In this document: positions 24,391 through 32,442 of the stretch, in pieces | How positions within the stretch are numbered: the first letter of the stretch is position 1 | How the letters are laid out: every line of letters starts with the position of its first letter | DNA from: JAJDIA01 sp031555145 | Lineage (GTDB): Bacteria; Bacteroidota; Bacteroidia; Bacteroidales; Tannerellaceae | Direction: 5' to 3' | Length of the DNA: 64,000 nt | NCBI GenBank assembly: GCA_031555145.1 | Contig: JAVBUR010000052.1 | Span: forward strand, 7,133 to 71,132 | The notes under the pieces: model-generated | What the model was told of the DNA's origin: nothing | Seen by the model: only the letters and a program-made list of their open reading frames with translations | Database searches by the model: none | Translations under genes and position numbers: made by a program

Positions 24391-25350
24391 TCACCATAAT
24401 CCCGGGGCATTGCTATGTGTAAGGAAACCGGAACGGATCACGGTCAGTTCTCCTCGCGTCAGCGGTACGTTCACCTCTCCGGTCTCATTGACCAGAACCC
24501 CTTCTTCATCGAAAATCTGAACACCAAGAATAGCCTTAGAGGGGCGGTCATTGGTGAACGGATAGCTAAAGGCAATAATCGCTTCTTTATCATTAATTAC
24601 CTGAAACGTGCCGGAATACCACAGGCCGGTCCTCGCTTCGTTCAACAGTCCGGTGTAGGCGTCGAGGCCAATGGATGTATAGTCTTCGTAGTATATTTTT
24701 GCTGTGAAGTTGTTTATAGTTGTTTTAGCCAACCCCAACCCTTGGGTGCGTGTGTGGGCTATAAACTCTTCCACGTCATTGGTGACAAGGATGTATTTGG
24801 CCACCGGACGGGTCATCTCCATCGAAAGGGTAACATCTATACCGCGCCGATCCCTGTATGGCAACAGATCGAGATCCTTAAACCCATAGAAACAATCGCT
24901 CATATCGGTATTCCCTGTCAGCGGTTCTTGTTGGCGTATACTTCTCAAGCCGTCAGCTGTTGTATAGAGGTTGTCTGTATGGGTGTCGGCTGGTACATGG
25001 TCTATCCAAGCCACTATACGGTGTTTTATTGCCGGTAACTGAAATGTTTCCTTGGCGACGGCATCTGTCAGATTGGTGCCCAGCAGCATTTCTTTTCGAA
25101 GCACAGGAACACTTTTATTGTCGGCCTTATAAGCTTCCATGACAAAACGCCAGGTATGGTTATCAGGTTTATAGACCGGAAACTCTCCGTCGTTTGTCAG
25201 GTCGGAGCTCTTGAGAAAAGCTTCCAGGTGAACGTTGACTGGCGTTGGGTCGACCGGGTTTTCATCCGGAAACTCGTGGATCGTATCGCATGACACGACC
25301 ATAGCCCAGATGAGCCACCATAGACTGATCGTATATATAGACTTTCTCAT
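24391..25350 (-). CDS. Mfa2/FimB-like (DUF6562-type) lipoprotein
   Basis: This 319-residue lipoprotein starts MRKSIYTISLWWLIWAMVVSC. The mature part has VNVHLEAFLKSSDLTND, IKHRIVAWIDHVPADTHTDN, DCFYGFKDLDLLPYRDRRGI and MTRPVAKYILVTNDVEEFI, an arrangement like the Mfa2/FimB-related anchor and accessory proteins of Bacteroidales fimbriae. The name DUF6562 is recalled, not searched. It lies 8 bp after the OmpA/DUF3575-like gene and 10 bp ahead of the beta-helix lipoprotein start, hence in a tight operon. It is probably at the outer membrane. Its partner fimbrillin may be the 19138-20376 product or the beta-helix protein next to it. Confidence 0.65.
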   Translation of the reverse strand: MRKSIYTISLWWLIWAMVVSCDTIHEFPDENPVDPTPVNVHLEAFLKSSDLTNDGEFPVYKPDNHTWRFVMEAYKADNKSVPVLRKEMLLGTNLTDAVAKETFQLPAIKHRIVAWIDHVPADTHTDNLYTTADGLRSIRQQEPLTGNTDMSDCFYGFKDLDLLPYRDRRGIDVTLSMEMTRPVAKYILVTNDVEEFIAHTRTQGLGLAKTTINNFTAKIYYEDYTSIGLDAYTGLLNEARTGLWYSGTFQVINDKEAIIAFSYPFTNDRPSKAILGVQIFDEEGVLVNETGEVNVPLTRGELTVIRSGFLTHSNAPGLW

Positions 25351-25358
25351 AAAGCGAG

Positions 25359-26510
25359 TTATTTGCTAAAGCGATAGATAAGGTTAAAACCCCACTTGGT
25401 CGGTCCCCAATAGTGCGTCCGTTTGCTTTCAAACCGGGCTCCGTTCGTTACATTATAGAATTTATCATTGTTGAGGTAGAGATAACCTAACCCCAGCGTG
25501 AACTCTATACTCCAATGTCTGTTGAATGGGAGTGCATAGCCATAACTGAATCCTCCTCCGTAGAATGGCGAATCGCCATTCGCATCCTGAAGACGGTTAC
25601 GGTAACCGAGGCCGATGTTGTACCAGCCCCCCATCAGGTAGGCCCCCAGGTAATGACTGCCCATCGGCTGTTTCAGCCAATACCTCAATTCGGGTTGCGT
25701 CATAAGAATACGGCACTTGAAGTGTTCGCTGATGGTGTATGGACTGTAATAGAACGGTAAATCGACCGAGAGATGTGCACTCAAGGGAACCTCTATTCCC
25801 AGATTCGCTACCACAAGAGCATAGGCGGCCATATTGACCTTAATACCCAGCACACTTTTGGGGGCGGATGCTGCAGGAGTTACTTCCGGTTGCTGTACGA
25901 TAGCCTCGGCTGCTTTCATGGTATTGATGAGTGATGCCGGGGCTGGATCCTCTAGGGGGGTAATGTCTTGTGTAATGAAAGGCTCGGGTGTTTCCTCTTT
26001 GGCGACAACGGCAGGAGTGGGGGGCGGGGAAACGACAGGGGGTGTGATGGCTTCCTTTGGAGGTGCTTGTGTTTTTAATAATGCGACGGATGTAGCGCCT
26101 GTTCCTTTTATGTCGTCCGGGTCTTCCATCCGGTAATTGACAGCGATCACGCGTCGATTGATTTGCGGATATTTCCAAATAAGATAGATCCTGACAGCTT
26201 TCGCCCTGCGTTCCCCAAGGCTCTGACATTCATCGGGCTGACCAACCGGCGATATACTGGTAGTGATGTCCAGGGAGTCCATGGCTGAAACTATCGACTT
26301 GTTTCCTATGATTCGATCCAACTCTTTTAATACGGCGTTGTTGGACTTATACCCACTGTCCACCACAGCCCTGTCGGGGCGAAAATGGAGTACCACATGG
26401 GCAAGGGTGTCTATTTGTTTTTGCCCATCTTGTCCATAACATACTCCTCCGCTAAACAACAGGGATACAGCGATGAGTGGTAATAAGATGAGTGGTATTC
26501 TTGTCTTCAT
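25359..26510 (-). CDS. Two-part outer-membrane protein: OmpA-like N-terminal region plus DUF3575 barrel
   Basis: This is a 383-residue secreted protein with signal MKTRIPLILLPLIAVSLLFS (cleavage likely after GVCYG). The first half has VVLHFRPDRAVVDSGYKSN and SLGERRAKAVRIYLIWKYP, resembling a peptidoglycan-binding OmpA/MotB region. A proline-rich linker (PPVVSPPPTPAVV) follows, and then a C-terminal DUF3575-like barrel (GIKVNMAAYALVVANLGIEV, YLGAYLMGGWYNIGLGYRN, FTLGLGYLYLNNDKF). It is the first structural gene after the antiterminator gene. The combination suggests an envelope protein tying an outer-membrane structure to the cell wall; this is inference. Confidence 0.75.
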   Translation of the reverse strand: MKTRIPLILLPLIAVSLLFSGGVCYGQDGQKQIDTLAHVVLHFRPDRAVVDSGYKSNNAVLKELDRIIGNKSIVSAMDSLDITTSISPVGQPDECQSLGERRAKAVRIYLIWKYPQINRRVIAVNYRMEDPDDIKGTGATSVALLKTQAPPKEAITPPVVSPPPTPAVVAKEETPEPFITQDITPLEDPAPASLINTMKAAEAIVQQPEVTPAASAPKSVLGIKVNMAAYALVVANLGIEVPLSAHLSVDLPFYYSPYTISEHFKCRILMTQPELRYWLKQPMGSHYLGAYLMGGWYNIGLGYRNRLQDANGDSPFYGGGFSYGYALPFNRHWSIEFTLGLGYLYLNNDKFYNVTNGARFESKRTHYWGPTKWGFNLIYRFSK

Positions 26511-26549
26511 TTCTCTATATTTTTCACTGGAACAGAAATGATACTGAAT

Positions 26550-27125
26550 TTATACAGCATCCGTCTCCAGTTCAGCTAATAACGACGGATGGATATGGGC
26601 GGTAGCTATCGCCCAATTGCCATCGAGATTGACCATGACACGGCGGTCGCGTTTGATGCGTACGATCGTTCCTTCTACACCTTTGAATATGCCGTCGAGG
26701 ACACGTACTCGTTTTCCCGTTTTTAATTGGGGAGCGACATAATCCAGATAGATCAGTTGTTCGTTCATAGTGCCGGATACGGCTATGAAATGTTGCATTT
26801 CTTTCTCCCGGATGACGATGGGGACATGCTTGCTTCTATCCATGATGTATCGTAAAGGCAGCCGCCCTTCGAGCCCCTTTTTCAACGTGTTTATTTCCGG
26901 ACGTGTGGCATGGATGAAAATAAGGTTCCGGATGGCAGGCACTACTATTTTTTGCCTTCTGCCGGCCTTTATTTTTTCTTCATGCCGCATTGGGATAAAA
27001 CATTGAATATGATTCGTGTCTAAATAATCTTTAAGTTTCAATTCACGACCATAGGTTACGCGCATGGCGAACCATTCAGGACTAATTTCTGAAAGCACGA
27101 CTAAATGAGGTTTGAGTAAAAACAC
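26550..27125 (-). CDS. upxY: UpxY-type transcription antiterminator (NusG-like)
   Basis: This 191-residue NusG-like protein has an N-terminal NGN domain beginning WFAMRVTYGRELKLKDYL (residues 18-35) and a C-terminal KOW segment (KRVRVLDGIFKGVEGTIVRI, about 138-157). This is the signature of the UpxY proteins, which act on their own capsule operon by letting RNA polymerase pass early termination in the leader. It is the first gene of the locus, 230 bp from the left inverted repeat of the predicted invertible promoter; that distance would give the long leader on which UpxY proteins act. No upxZ-like inhibitor gene follows, unlike many Bacteroides fragilis and thetaiotaomicron loci; a DUF3575-type gene comes next. 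Two hairpins inside the operon are possible targets. Confidence 0.9.
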   Translation of the reverse strand: MFLLKPHLVVLSEISPEWFAMRVTYGRELKLKDYLDTNHIQCFIPMRHEEKIKAGRRQKIVVPAIRNLIFIHATRPEINTLKKGLEGRLPLRYIMDRSKHVPIVIREKEMQHFIAVSGTMNEQLIYLDYVAPQLKTGKRVRVLDGIFKGVEGTIVRIKRDRRVMVNLDGNWAIATAHIHPSLLAELETDAV

Positions 27126-27354
27126 AACTTGGGGACGCTCGAATAAAAAATCTTCGGGCTCTTAGCATAGGAAATTAAAAAATCTGTTAATCGAAAACAG
27201 CAGCACTATCCAGTAGCTGTTTTTCTGTTGATCAATTTTAAGATTTACTGGTGTTGGTGGAAGTGTGCATATCGCACATATTTCCCCCTTGTGAATGCAA
27301 TACGTTTTAAAGTGCCTAATCGATTGATATATAATATTATAGGCTTCTTGTTTA
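27126..27354 (-). promoter_or_regulatory. Leader region between invertible promoter and upxY
   Basis: About 230 bp of AT-rich, non-coding DNA that would be the 5' leader of the capsule operon when the promoter faces left. It contains the stretch CAGCAGCACTATCCAGTAGC and no other strong hairpin that I can define. Short open frames here are not supported as genes. Confidence 0.55.
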
Positions 27355-27373
27355 AACGTTCGTTTTTTCAAAC
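27355..27373 (+). repeat. Left inverted repeat of the invertible promoter
   Basis: The sequence AACGTTCGTTTTTTCAAAC is the reverse complement of 27536-27554 except at one base (18 of 19). Positions 27354-27363 read AAACGTTCGT, which fits the core ARACGTWCGT that I recall for B. fragilis promoters inverted by Mpi. Confidence 0.9.
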
Positions 27374-27535
27374 AGTTTGCACATTTTTATGGAATAATTT
27401 TTTTCCTGGATTTCAGGGCGATAATTGTGTGAAATAGGCATGAAAAGCATGTTTTTTTAGATTTATGTGATATTTTTTCTATTAATAAGTGCTTAAATTT
27501 ACTTTTCTTTACTACATTTGCAAAGAGGAAATGGT
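27374..27535. promoter_or_regulatory. Predicted 162-bp invertible promoter segment
   Basis: The DNA between the two inverted repeats has one good Bacteroidetes -7 box, TACATTTG at 27513-27520, reading to the right (plus strand). The -33 position lacks a clear TTTG, so the promoter is called on the -7 box, the AT-rich composition and the context. No CAAAnnTA (a left-reading -7 box) is present in the segment. As assembled, the promoter points to the invertase and away from upxY, i.e. OFF for the capsule locus. Inversion would place the box about 15 bp inside the left repeat and facing upxY. Confidence 0.8.
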
Positions 27536-27554
27536 GTTCGAAAAAACGAACGTT
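27536..27554 (-). repeat. Right inverted repeat of the invertible promoter
   Basis: The sequence GTTCGAAAAAACGAACGTT pairs with 27355-27373. On the reverse strand it also contains AAACGTTCGT. It lies 311 bp ahead of the serine invertase start codon. Confidence 0.9.
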
Positions 27555-27864
27555 TTTTCAGGAATTGAACGTGTTGCAACTGCCTGTCCGGCAGTTGTAT
27601 GTATAGTGCGCATCGGAATTTTCCGTTTTAAACTCTCAAGATCAGGCTCCTGTCGAAAGGCAGTTGCTCTATTAGGTTATCTCTCTAAATTAACCATATG
27701 CGGTCTGGTTGTATGGTGTTTTTATTGGCTTCGAAAAGTGGATACAGTAAAAATTATGTTAACTCATTTGCTACTTAGCAGGCGGAGCGTGTTATAATAG
27801 GATAGATAAGTTAATTGTTTTTGCGTCAGCTTGTATGGCTGATTTATCTCTAAAAGTTTAAACT

Positions 27865-28473
27865 ATGATAGTAGCATATGTGCGTGTAAGTACAGACAAA
27901 CAAAATTTGACCAATCAGAGCAAAGAAATTAAGCGATTTGCTCAGCTTCGAAAGATTAAAGTTGATCAATGGGAGGAAGAAGTAGTTAGTGGAACAGTGG
28001 ATAAAAAAGACCGTTTACTGGAAGATGTAGTGGGTAGATTAGGTAAAGGTGATACGTTGATTGTTACCGAAATATCACGGCTAAGTCGTTCTCTCCTCGA
28101 GATCATCACGATTATGCAGGATTGCATTAACCGCGGAATCAATGTGTTGAGTATTAAAGATGGATATACCTTCGACAATAGCTTGAGCAGCAAAGCGCTG
28201 ATGCTTGTGTTCGGCTTTGTGGCAGAATATGAGCGAAACCTGATCTCCAGTCGTACCTGCGAGGCATTGGCTAATCTCAAGGCCCGGGGTGTGAAGTTGG
28301 GCAGGCCACTCGGCTCTTCGCCTAAGTTGAATCTGCTGATAAAGAATAAACAGAAAGTAGAAGAATTATTACGGAATGGCATCTCGATCCGTGAGATTTG
28401 TCTGAAATTTGGCATCGGACGAAGTACCTATGATGTGTTTCGAAAGAAATACCTGGATTCGGATTGTGCTTGA
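27865..28473 (+). CDS. Mpi-like serine invertase
   Basis: This 202-residue small serine recombinase should invert the promoter segment next to it. The catalytic region reads MIVAYVRVSTDKQNLTNQSK with Ser9 as nucleophile and Arg7 beside it; GDTLIVTEISRLSRSLLEII and FVAEYERNLISSRTCEALAN follow, the latter being the start of the long helix used for dimer contact. ARGVKLGRPLG and a C-terminal helix-turn-helix (NGISIREICLKFGIGRSTYD) complete the DNA-binding part. Length and layout fit the Mpi/Hin/Gin group and not large serine integrases. It is divergent from the capsule genes. I found no convincing -7 box of its own at 27556-27864, so in the present orientation the invertible promoter may drive it. 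Confidence 0.93.
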   Translation: MIVAYVRVSTDKQNLTNQSKEIKRFAQLRKIKVDQWEEEVVSGTVDKKDRLLEDVVGRLGKGDTLIVTEISRLSRSLLEIITIMQDCINRGINVLSIKDGYTFDNSLSSKALMLVFGFVAEYERNLISSRTCEALANLKARGVKLGRPLGSSPKLNLLIKNKQKVEELLRNGISIREICLKFGIGRSTYDVFRKKYLDSDCA

Positions 28474-28481
28474 ATAAATAA

Positions 28482-28506
28482 AGGGTGTGTCCAAACGGCA
28501 CACCCT
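28482..28506. terminator. Bidirectional terminator between invertase and esterase genes
   Basis: An 8-bp stem (AGGGTGTG with CACACCCT) with a 9-base loop lies just past the invertase stop codon. On the plus strand GTTGGTTTTATG follows; on the minus strand TTATTTATT follows. It separates two convergent transcription units. Confidence 0.75.
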
Positions 28507-28531
28507 GTTGGTTTTATGACGATGAAATCTG

Positions 28532-29836
28532 TTAGCGTGAAAATACCTTGAACAGGAAGTTCATAGCAGCTTCCCACTGTTCGGGATAGGTCCAGTGTTC
28601 GGTTTCTTCCACCAGCAGCAGGTCTTTAGGGGCGGTGGTTACGTTGTAGGCTGAGTACATGGAGGTCGGCGGGCATACCATATCGTTGTAGCCGAAGGAA
28701 TAGAAGCCGGGAACTGTGACCTGACGGGCGAAGTTCACCACATCATAGTATTTGGATGTTTCGAGTTTCTGGGCGGTGAACTTGTCATTCTTGTCTGCGC
28801 CGCGGAACATGTGTGGCCAGCCGCCGGCACGTCCGTTCACATAACCGGTCACGTCGCAGATGGCAGGGTAGAACGCAGCCAGTCCCTTGATACGCGGATC
28901 AAGGCCGGCGGTGATGATCGAGAGTGCCCCTCCCTGACTTCCACCACAGACGGCCACGTTGCTGCCATCGAATTCGGGCAGGCTGAAGATATAATCCACA
29001 GCGCGGACACATCCCAGGTAAACGCGTTTGTAATAATACTCCTCTTTATTGTCGAGGTTGGCTACCTGATAATTGGTCAGGGCGCCGTTTGCCAACTCTG
29101 TATATACGTTAGCCGGCAGGGTTACCGGGATACCATGGATACCGATTTCCAATGTGATCACACCTTTCTCGGCAGTAGCTATATCGCCGTTATAGGGACG
29201 GATACCTGCTCCGGGTACACGCAGCAGGGCAGGGTATTTACCCGGCGCTTTCGGTACACAGAGGATGCCGTAGACACGTCCGCCAATGCGGTAATTCTGG
29301 ATGCCTACCTGATAGACATTGACCTTGTCGGTACAACGCTCGGGCAGTAGGGTGAGGAGGGGATTCATCGGTATCTTGGCATTTTCGGCTTTAGCCTTGT
29401 CCCAGAAAGCGACAAAGTCAGCGGGCAGGGTTGTGGTGGGCTGAATCGCCGATACGTTGAATCCGGCAGTGGCGCGTCCTTCATATTCTTTTCCGTTATA
29501 GATAGCCCATGCCTGGCAGCGCAGGAAACCGGCTTGCTTCATAGTGCCGGCGTCGATGGTGGCTTTGCCGTCTTTCAATGTGATAGTTTTAGTTTCGCGG
29601 GCGGGCATCATATCCTCTGCCACCACATAGCGTAGTTGCGCATTGGGCAACAACACATCGTTGCGGGTGACGGTCACAAGGAATTTGACTTTCTCTCCCG
29701 GTTTGTAGTTCCAGTCCGCATGTTCGGGAGCGATGTTGACTTCAATCATTCGGCGTGCCGGTTGGGCAGCCAGTTCGCCGATGGCCAGAAAGACCAGTAG
29801 CAGGCAGAAGATCTGCCGGAGATTACGTGTTTTCAT
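28532..29836 (-). CDS. Acetyl-xylan-esterase-like alpha/beta hydrolase (AXE1/CE7 type)
   Basis: This 434-residue secreted enzyme has signal MKTRNLRQIFCLLLVFLAIG ending near ELAAQ. After an N-terminal beta domain (about residues 27-135) comes a CE7-type catalytic domain: PADFVAFWDKAKAENAKIPM, GGRVYGILCVPKAPGKYPAL, GCVRAVDYIFSLPEFD, the nucleophile elbow VAVCGGSQGGALSII, then GYNDMVCPPTSMY with the Asp and EETEHWTYPEQW with the His. It should remove acetyl groups from plant or other glycans or from released oligosaccharides. It is the last gene of a four-gene minus-strand operon. Natural substrate not determined. Confidence 0.88.
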   Translation of the reverse strand: MKTRNLRQIFCLLLVFLAIGELAAQPARRMIEVNIAPEHADWNYKPGEKVKFLVTVTRNDVLLPNAQLRYVVAEDMMPARETKTITLKDGKATIDAGTMKQAGFLRCQAWAIYNGKEYEGRATAGFNVSAIQPTTTLPADFVAFWDKAKAENAKIPMNPLLTLLPERCTDKVNVYQVGIQNYRIGGRVYGILCVPKAPGKYPALLRVPGAGIRPYNGDIATAEKGVITLEIGIHGIPVTLPANVYTELANGALTNYQVANLDNKEEYYYKRVYLGCVRAVDYIFSLPEFDGSNVAVCGGSQGGALSIITAGLDPRIKGLAAFYPAICDVTGYVNGRAGGWPHMFRGADKNDKFTAQKLETSKYYDVVNFARQVTVPGFYSFGYNDMVCPPTSMYSAYNVTTAPKDLLLVEETEHWTYPEQWEAAMNFLFKVFSR

Positions 29837-29850
29837 GTATGCATTCTAAT

Positions 29851-30975
29851 TTAATATTTCCATTCAGGGAGCCATTCGATGACGGGCTTGTCCTGTTCGA
29901 AGCGGATGGGAAGCCATAGGTAGCGGCCGTCGATGGCGTTTTGGGGAGTCCAACGGTCGGCCATAAAGATGTAGCAGTCGGGTTTGCCGTTGACTTGGAG
30001 CACGTAGGTGCTTTGTCCGTTGAAGGTTAATTCGGATTGGTCACCACGGCAGGGATTGCCGAGTTCGGTCCAGGGACCAAAAATGGATTCGGCTACGGCC
30101 GAGCGGGCCGCGTTCGGATTCCAACCGGTACAACCGGAAGCAATCAGGTAGTATTTGCCATTGCGCTTGAAGAGGGCAGGGGCTTCCATAAATCGGTTGA
30201 CAAAGAAACGGCCATATTCTCCTGCATGAGTGAGGTAATCGTCGGAAAGGCGGGAGATATGCAGCGTGCTGTTCTCTTCGGAGGCAAAGATATGGTAGGC
30301 TGTGCCGTCGTCGTCGACAAACAGTGTCATATCGCGTGCCATTTGGCCACCTTCGTAGTCACGCCCTACAAGGTTGAGGGTATCCGGATGGGCAGGCAAA
30401 CCACCCCCGCCATAATCTTGTCCGGCGGAGGGAATGATGCCTGATTGGTGTACAGGTTCTACATTAATGGGCCAGTGTCCGGCATCAGGGCGTTCGCTGT
30501 GGAGGAACTGATAGGGACCGGTCACCTGGTCGCTTACGGCTACACCCGACCGAGCCGCTTTGTAACCCATATTTTTTGTTTCCAGGTGGAACCACATGAC
30601 GTACTTGCCGGTCTTTGCGTTACGGATTACTTTGGGGCGTTCCAGTATGCAGCCTTTTTCAATATCGCTTCCGGAGCCTTCAGGCATCACTGCCAGGGCA
30701 ATGCCTTCGTCTGTCCAGTTGTAGAGGTCTTTGGATGAATAACAGTGTACGCCGACTTGCGCCAGATTACCGGCTTCGCCTTCGATCTTATGTTCACCAA
30801 ACCAGTAATAGATACCGTTGTCATAGAGGATTCCAGCGCTGTGAGCGTTGATATGCACCTGGTTGTTATCATACCATAGTTCACCGGGCGTAAACGATTG
30901 GTAACGTTTGCCCTCTCCGCACGATACGAGCAGGAACAGTAGGGCTGACAGGACGAAGGGAAGCGATTTATTCAT
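29851..30975 (-). CDS. GH43-type glycosidase lipoprotein
   Basis: This 374-residue protein has lipoprotein signal MNKSLPFVLSALLFLLVSC. The five-bladed propeller pattern of GH43/GH117-like enzymes is seen in HINAHSAGILYDNGIYYWFG, KGCILERPKVIRNAKTGKYV, MWFHLETKNMGYKAARSGVA, RDMTLFVDDDGTAYHIFASE and RFMEAPALFKRNGKYYLIAS. The HINAHSAGIL region resembles the GH43_34 subgroup, which includes galactan- and arabinan-active enzymes; the subgroup is recalled, not computed. It lies 13 bp after the unrecognised 30988-32442 gene and 14 bp ahead of the esterase gene, in one operon. Likely sits on the outer membrane or in the periplasm. Confidence 0.85.
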   Translation of the reverse strand: MNKSLPFVLSALLFLLVSCGEGKRYQSFTPGELWYDNNQVHINAHSAGILYDNGIYYWFGEHKIEGEAGNLAQVGVHCYSSKDLYNWTDEGIALAVMPEGSGSDIEKGCILERPKVIRNAKTGKYVMWFHLETKNMGYKAARSGVAVSDQVTGPYQFLHSERPDAGHWPINVEPVHQSGIIPSAGQDYGGGGLPAHPDTLNLVGRDYEGGQMARDMTLFVDDDGTAYHIFASEENSTLHISRLSDDYLTHAGEYGRFFVNRFMEAPALFKRNGKYYLIASGCTGWNPNAARSAVAESIFGPWTELGNPCRGDQSELTFNGQSTYVLQVNGKPDCYIFMADRWTPQNAIDGRYLWLPIRFEQDKPVIEWLPEWKY

Positions 30976-30987
30976 CTTTTTAAGTAT

Positions 30988-32442
30988 TTAATTGTACGTG
31001 AACCATGCGGTGGCCTGGCAATCCTTGTTGGCAGTCACACGTATCCAACGGGCGTTGTATCCATTCGGGAACTCGTAGTGGACGTATGCCCCTGGTTGTA
31101 CGGTTTGGGTGCTGTAGGTTTTGAAATGACCATCGCCTACCACATCCACTTCCAGTGTAAATGTAACGGCTGCCGGGCTGTTATGCCACAAATGTACTGA
31201 TTTATGTTCAAATCCGTACATCAAATAAGGATCAGATGGTTGGTTGGCTTTTATCGCATCATTATTCCATACGCCACCCTCGCCGGTCGGCTTGCCCCAT
31301 GACCACAGGTCGTCGGTCTTTCCAAACCAGAGACCGGCTTGCGGTTGTCCGCCTAGCGGATTGCGTTCACCGTTGAAATTCATAGGTGTAGCCTGATTTC
31401 CCCCCAGTACGAGCATGCCTAACCAGGAACAGTAATCCGGTATGATACGTAGGTGGGAACAGATGGGGCGGATTGCCCATAGCTGGCCTCCGTACAGATG
31501 GAAACCTATTTCATAGAATAGCCCGTGGCAGTCCATCAACGCCCGTTCGGTTTCTACTTCGCGGATACGCAGCCATTCGGTATTGCTGGTTTCGTCGAAA
31601 GCACGACTCGATTTGGGTAATCGGTAGGTGATCCATCTTTTCTCGGTAGGCAGGAAGACCTTCAGCAGGGCGGAGGCATTGTCCCATCCGGTGGCCAGGA
31701 TAGGGGCGCCGAAGGCAGAAGAACTCCATACTTCGGTATAGGGCTTTTCTTCCAGAATGGTCCAGGTTTTTCCGTCCCACTCGGCGAGTCGGCCGGCACT
31801 CCATTTGCGGTCGTAGTCGGTTGCTGAATAGCTGTTATTGCAGACTACTACCCGTCCATGCCGCGTAAAGCCTGATTTGAAATGAGGCTTCGAGTTGGCC
31901 GGTTCTTTCAGTTCATTATAAAGGTTACACAGCAACCGTGATTCCAACGTGTGTACGTCGGCTTCGAAGAACTCACCTTCCATCGCCAGGAAGTACACCT
32001 TATTAGCCGGATCTGTGAGGTGTGTCATGGTGGCGGCCAACCGATGGGGTACAAGGTCTTTGAATGTGCGGACATTACCCAGCGTATCGATGATATGCGG
32101 GCCTATAATGAGTTGATGGGATTCACCGTGCAGGATGCGGTTGGCATAGGTGCCTACCACGCTTTCAGGGCGTTTGCGCATCTCCAGGGCGCTGTTGATC
32201 TCATACAAACCCGTACCTGAACCAGAAGGCGTCATATGGGCTACATAGGTGATTACCCACAAGCGGTTTGCCCAAGGAAAGAGGGCGCCTGTTCCGGCTT
32301 CTGTGCGCGGAGCATGATCAGCGACCATAGCCAGGTGGGGAAATACGCCACTCACCTGGGGTTGGCTCTGCGCCTGTGCTCCCCAGCAGGAAAAGAGCAG
32401 GCAGAGCGTGGTTGTAATTGCCAGTTGAGATGTTAATTTCAT
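30988..32442 (-). CDS. Secreted protein of unknown function in a glycan operon
   Basis: I do not recognise this 484-residue protein. It has a signal peptide MKLTSQLAITTTLCLLFSCW (cleavage near GAQA). The body is rich in Trp, Gly and beta-type segments and shows propeller-like repeats such as GTGALFPWANRLWVITYVAH, FTRHGRVVVCNNSYSATDYD, GRLAEWDGKTWTILEEKPYT and LYGGQLWAIRPICSHLRIIP. The C-terminal 80 residues (VTFTLEVDVVGDGHFKTYST to the end) look like a small beta-sandwich. The stop overlaps nothing, but the start overlaps the FAD oxidoreductase stop by four bases, so the two are co-translated. Tight linkage to an oxidoreductase, GH43 and an esterase suggests a glycan-binding or new glycosidase role. 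Confidence 0.7.
   Translation of the reverse strand: MKLTSQLAITTTLCLLFSCWGAQAQSQPQVSGVFPHLAMVADHAPRTEAGTGALFPWANRLWVITYVAHMTPSGSGTGLYEINSALEMRKRPESVVGTYANRILHGESHQLIIGPHIIDTLGNVRTFKDLVPHRLAATMTHLTDPANKVYFLAMEGEFFEADVHTLESRLLCNLYNELKEPANSKPHFKSGFTRHGRVVVCNNSYSATDYDRKWSAGRLAEWDGKTWTILEEKPYTEVWSSSAFGAPILATGWDNASALLKVFLPTEKRWITYRLPKSSRAFDETSNTEWLRIREVETERALMDCHGLFYEIGFHLYGGQLWAIRPICSHLRIIPDYCSWLGMLVLGGNQATPMNFNGERNPLGGQPQAGLWFGKTDDLWSWGKPTGEGGVWNNDAIKANQPSDPYLMYGFEHKSVHLWHNSPAAVTFTLEVDVVGDGHFKTYSTQTVQPGAYVHYEFPNGYNARWIRVTANKDCQATAWFTYN

Noticed and set aside
27489..27797. 102-codon open frame crossing the right inverted repeat
   Set aside because: It spans the invertible boundary and lacks any recognisable domain, so it would be broken by inversion; treated as non-coding.
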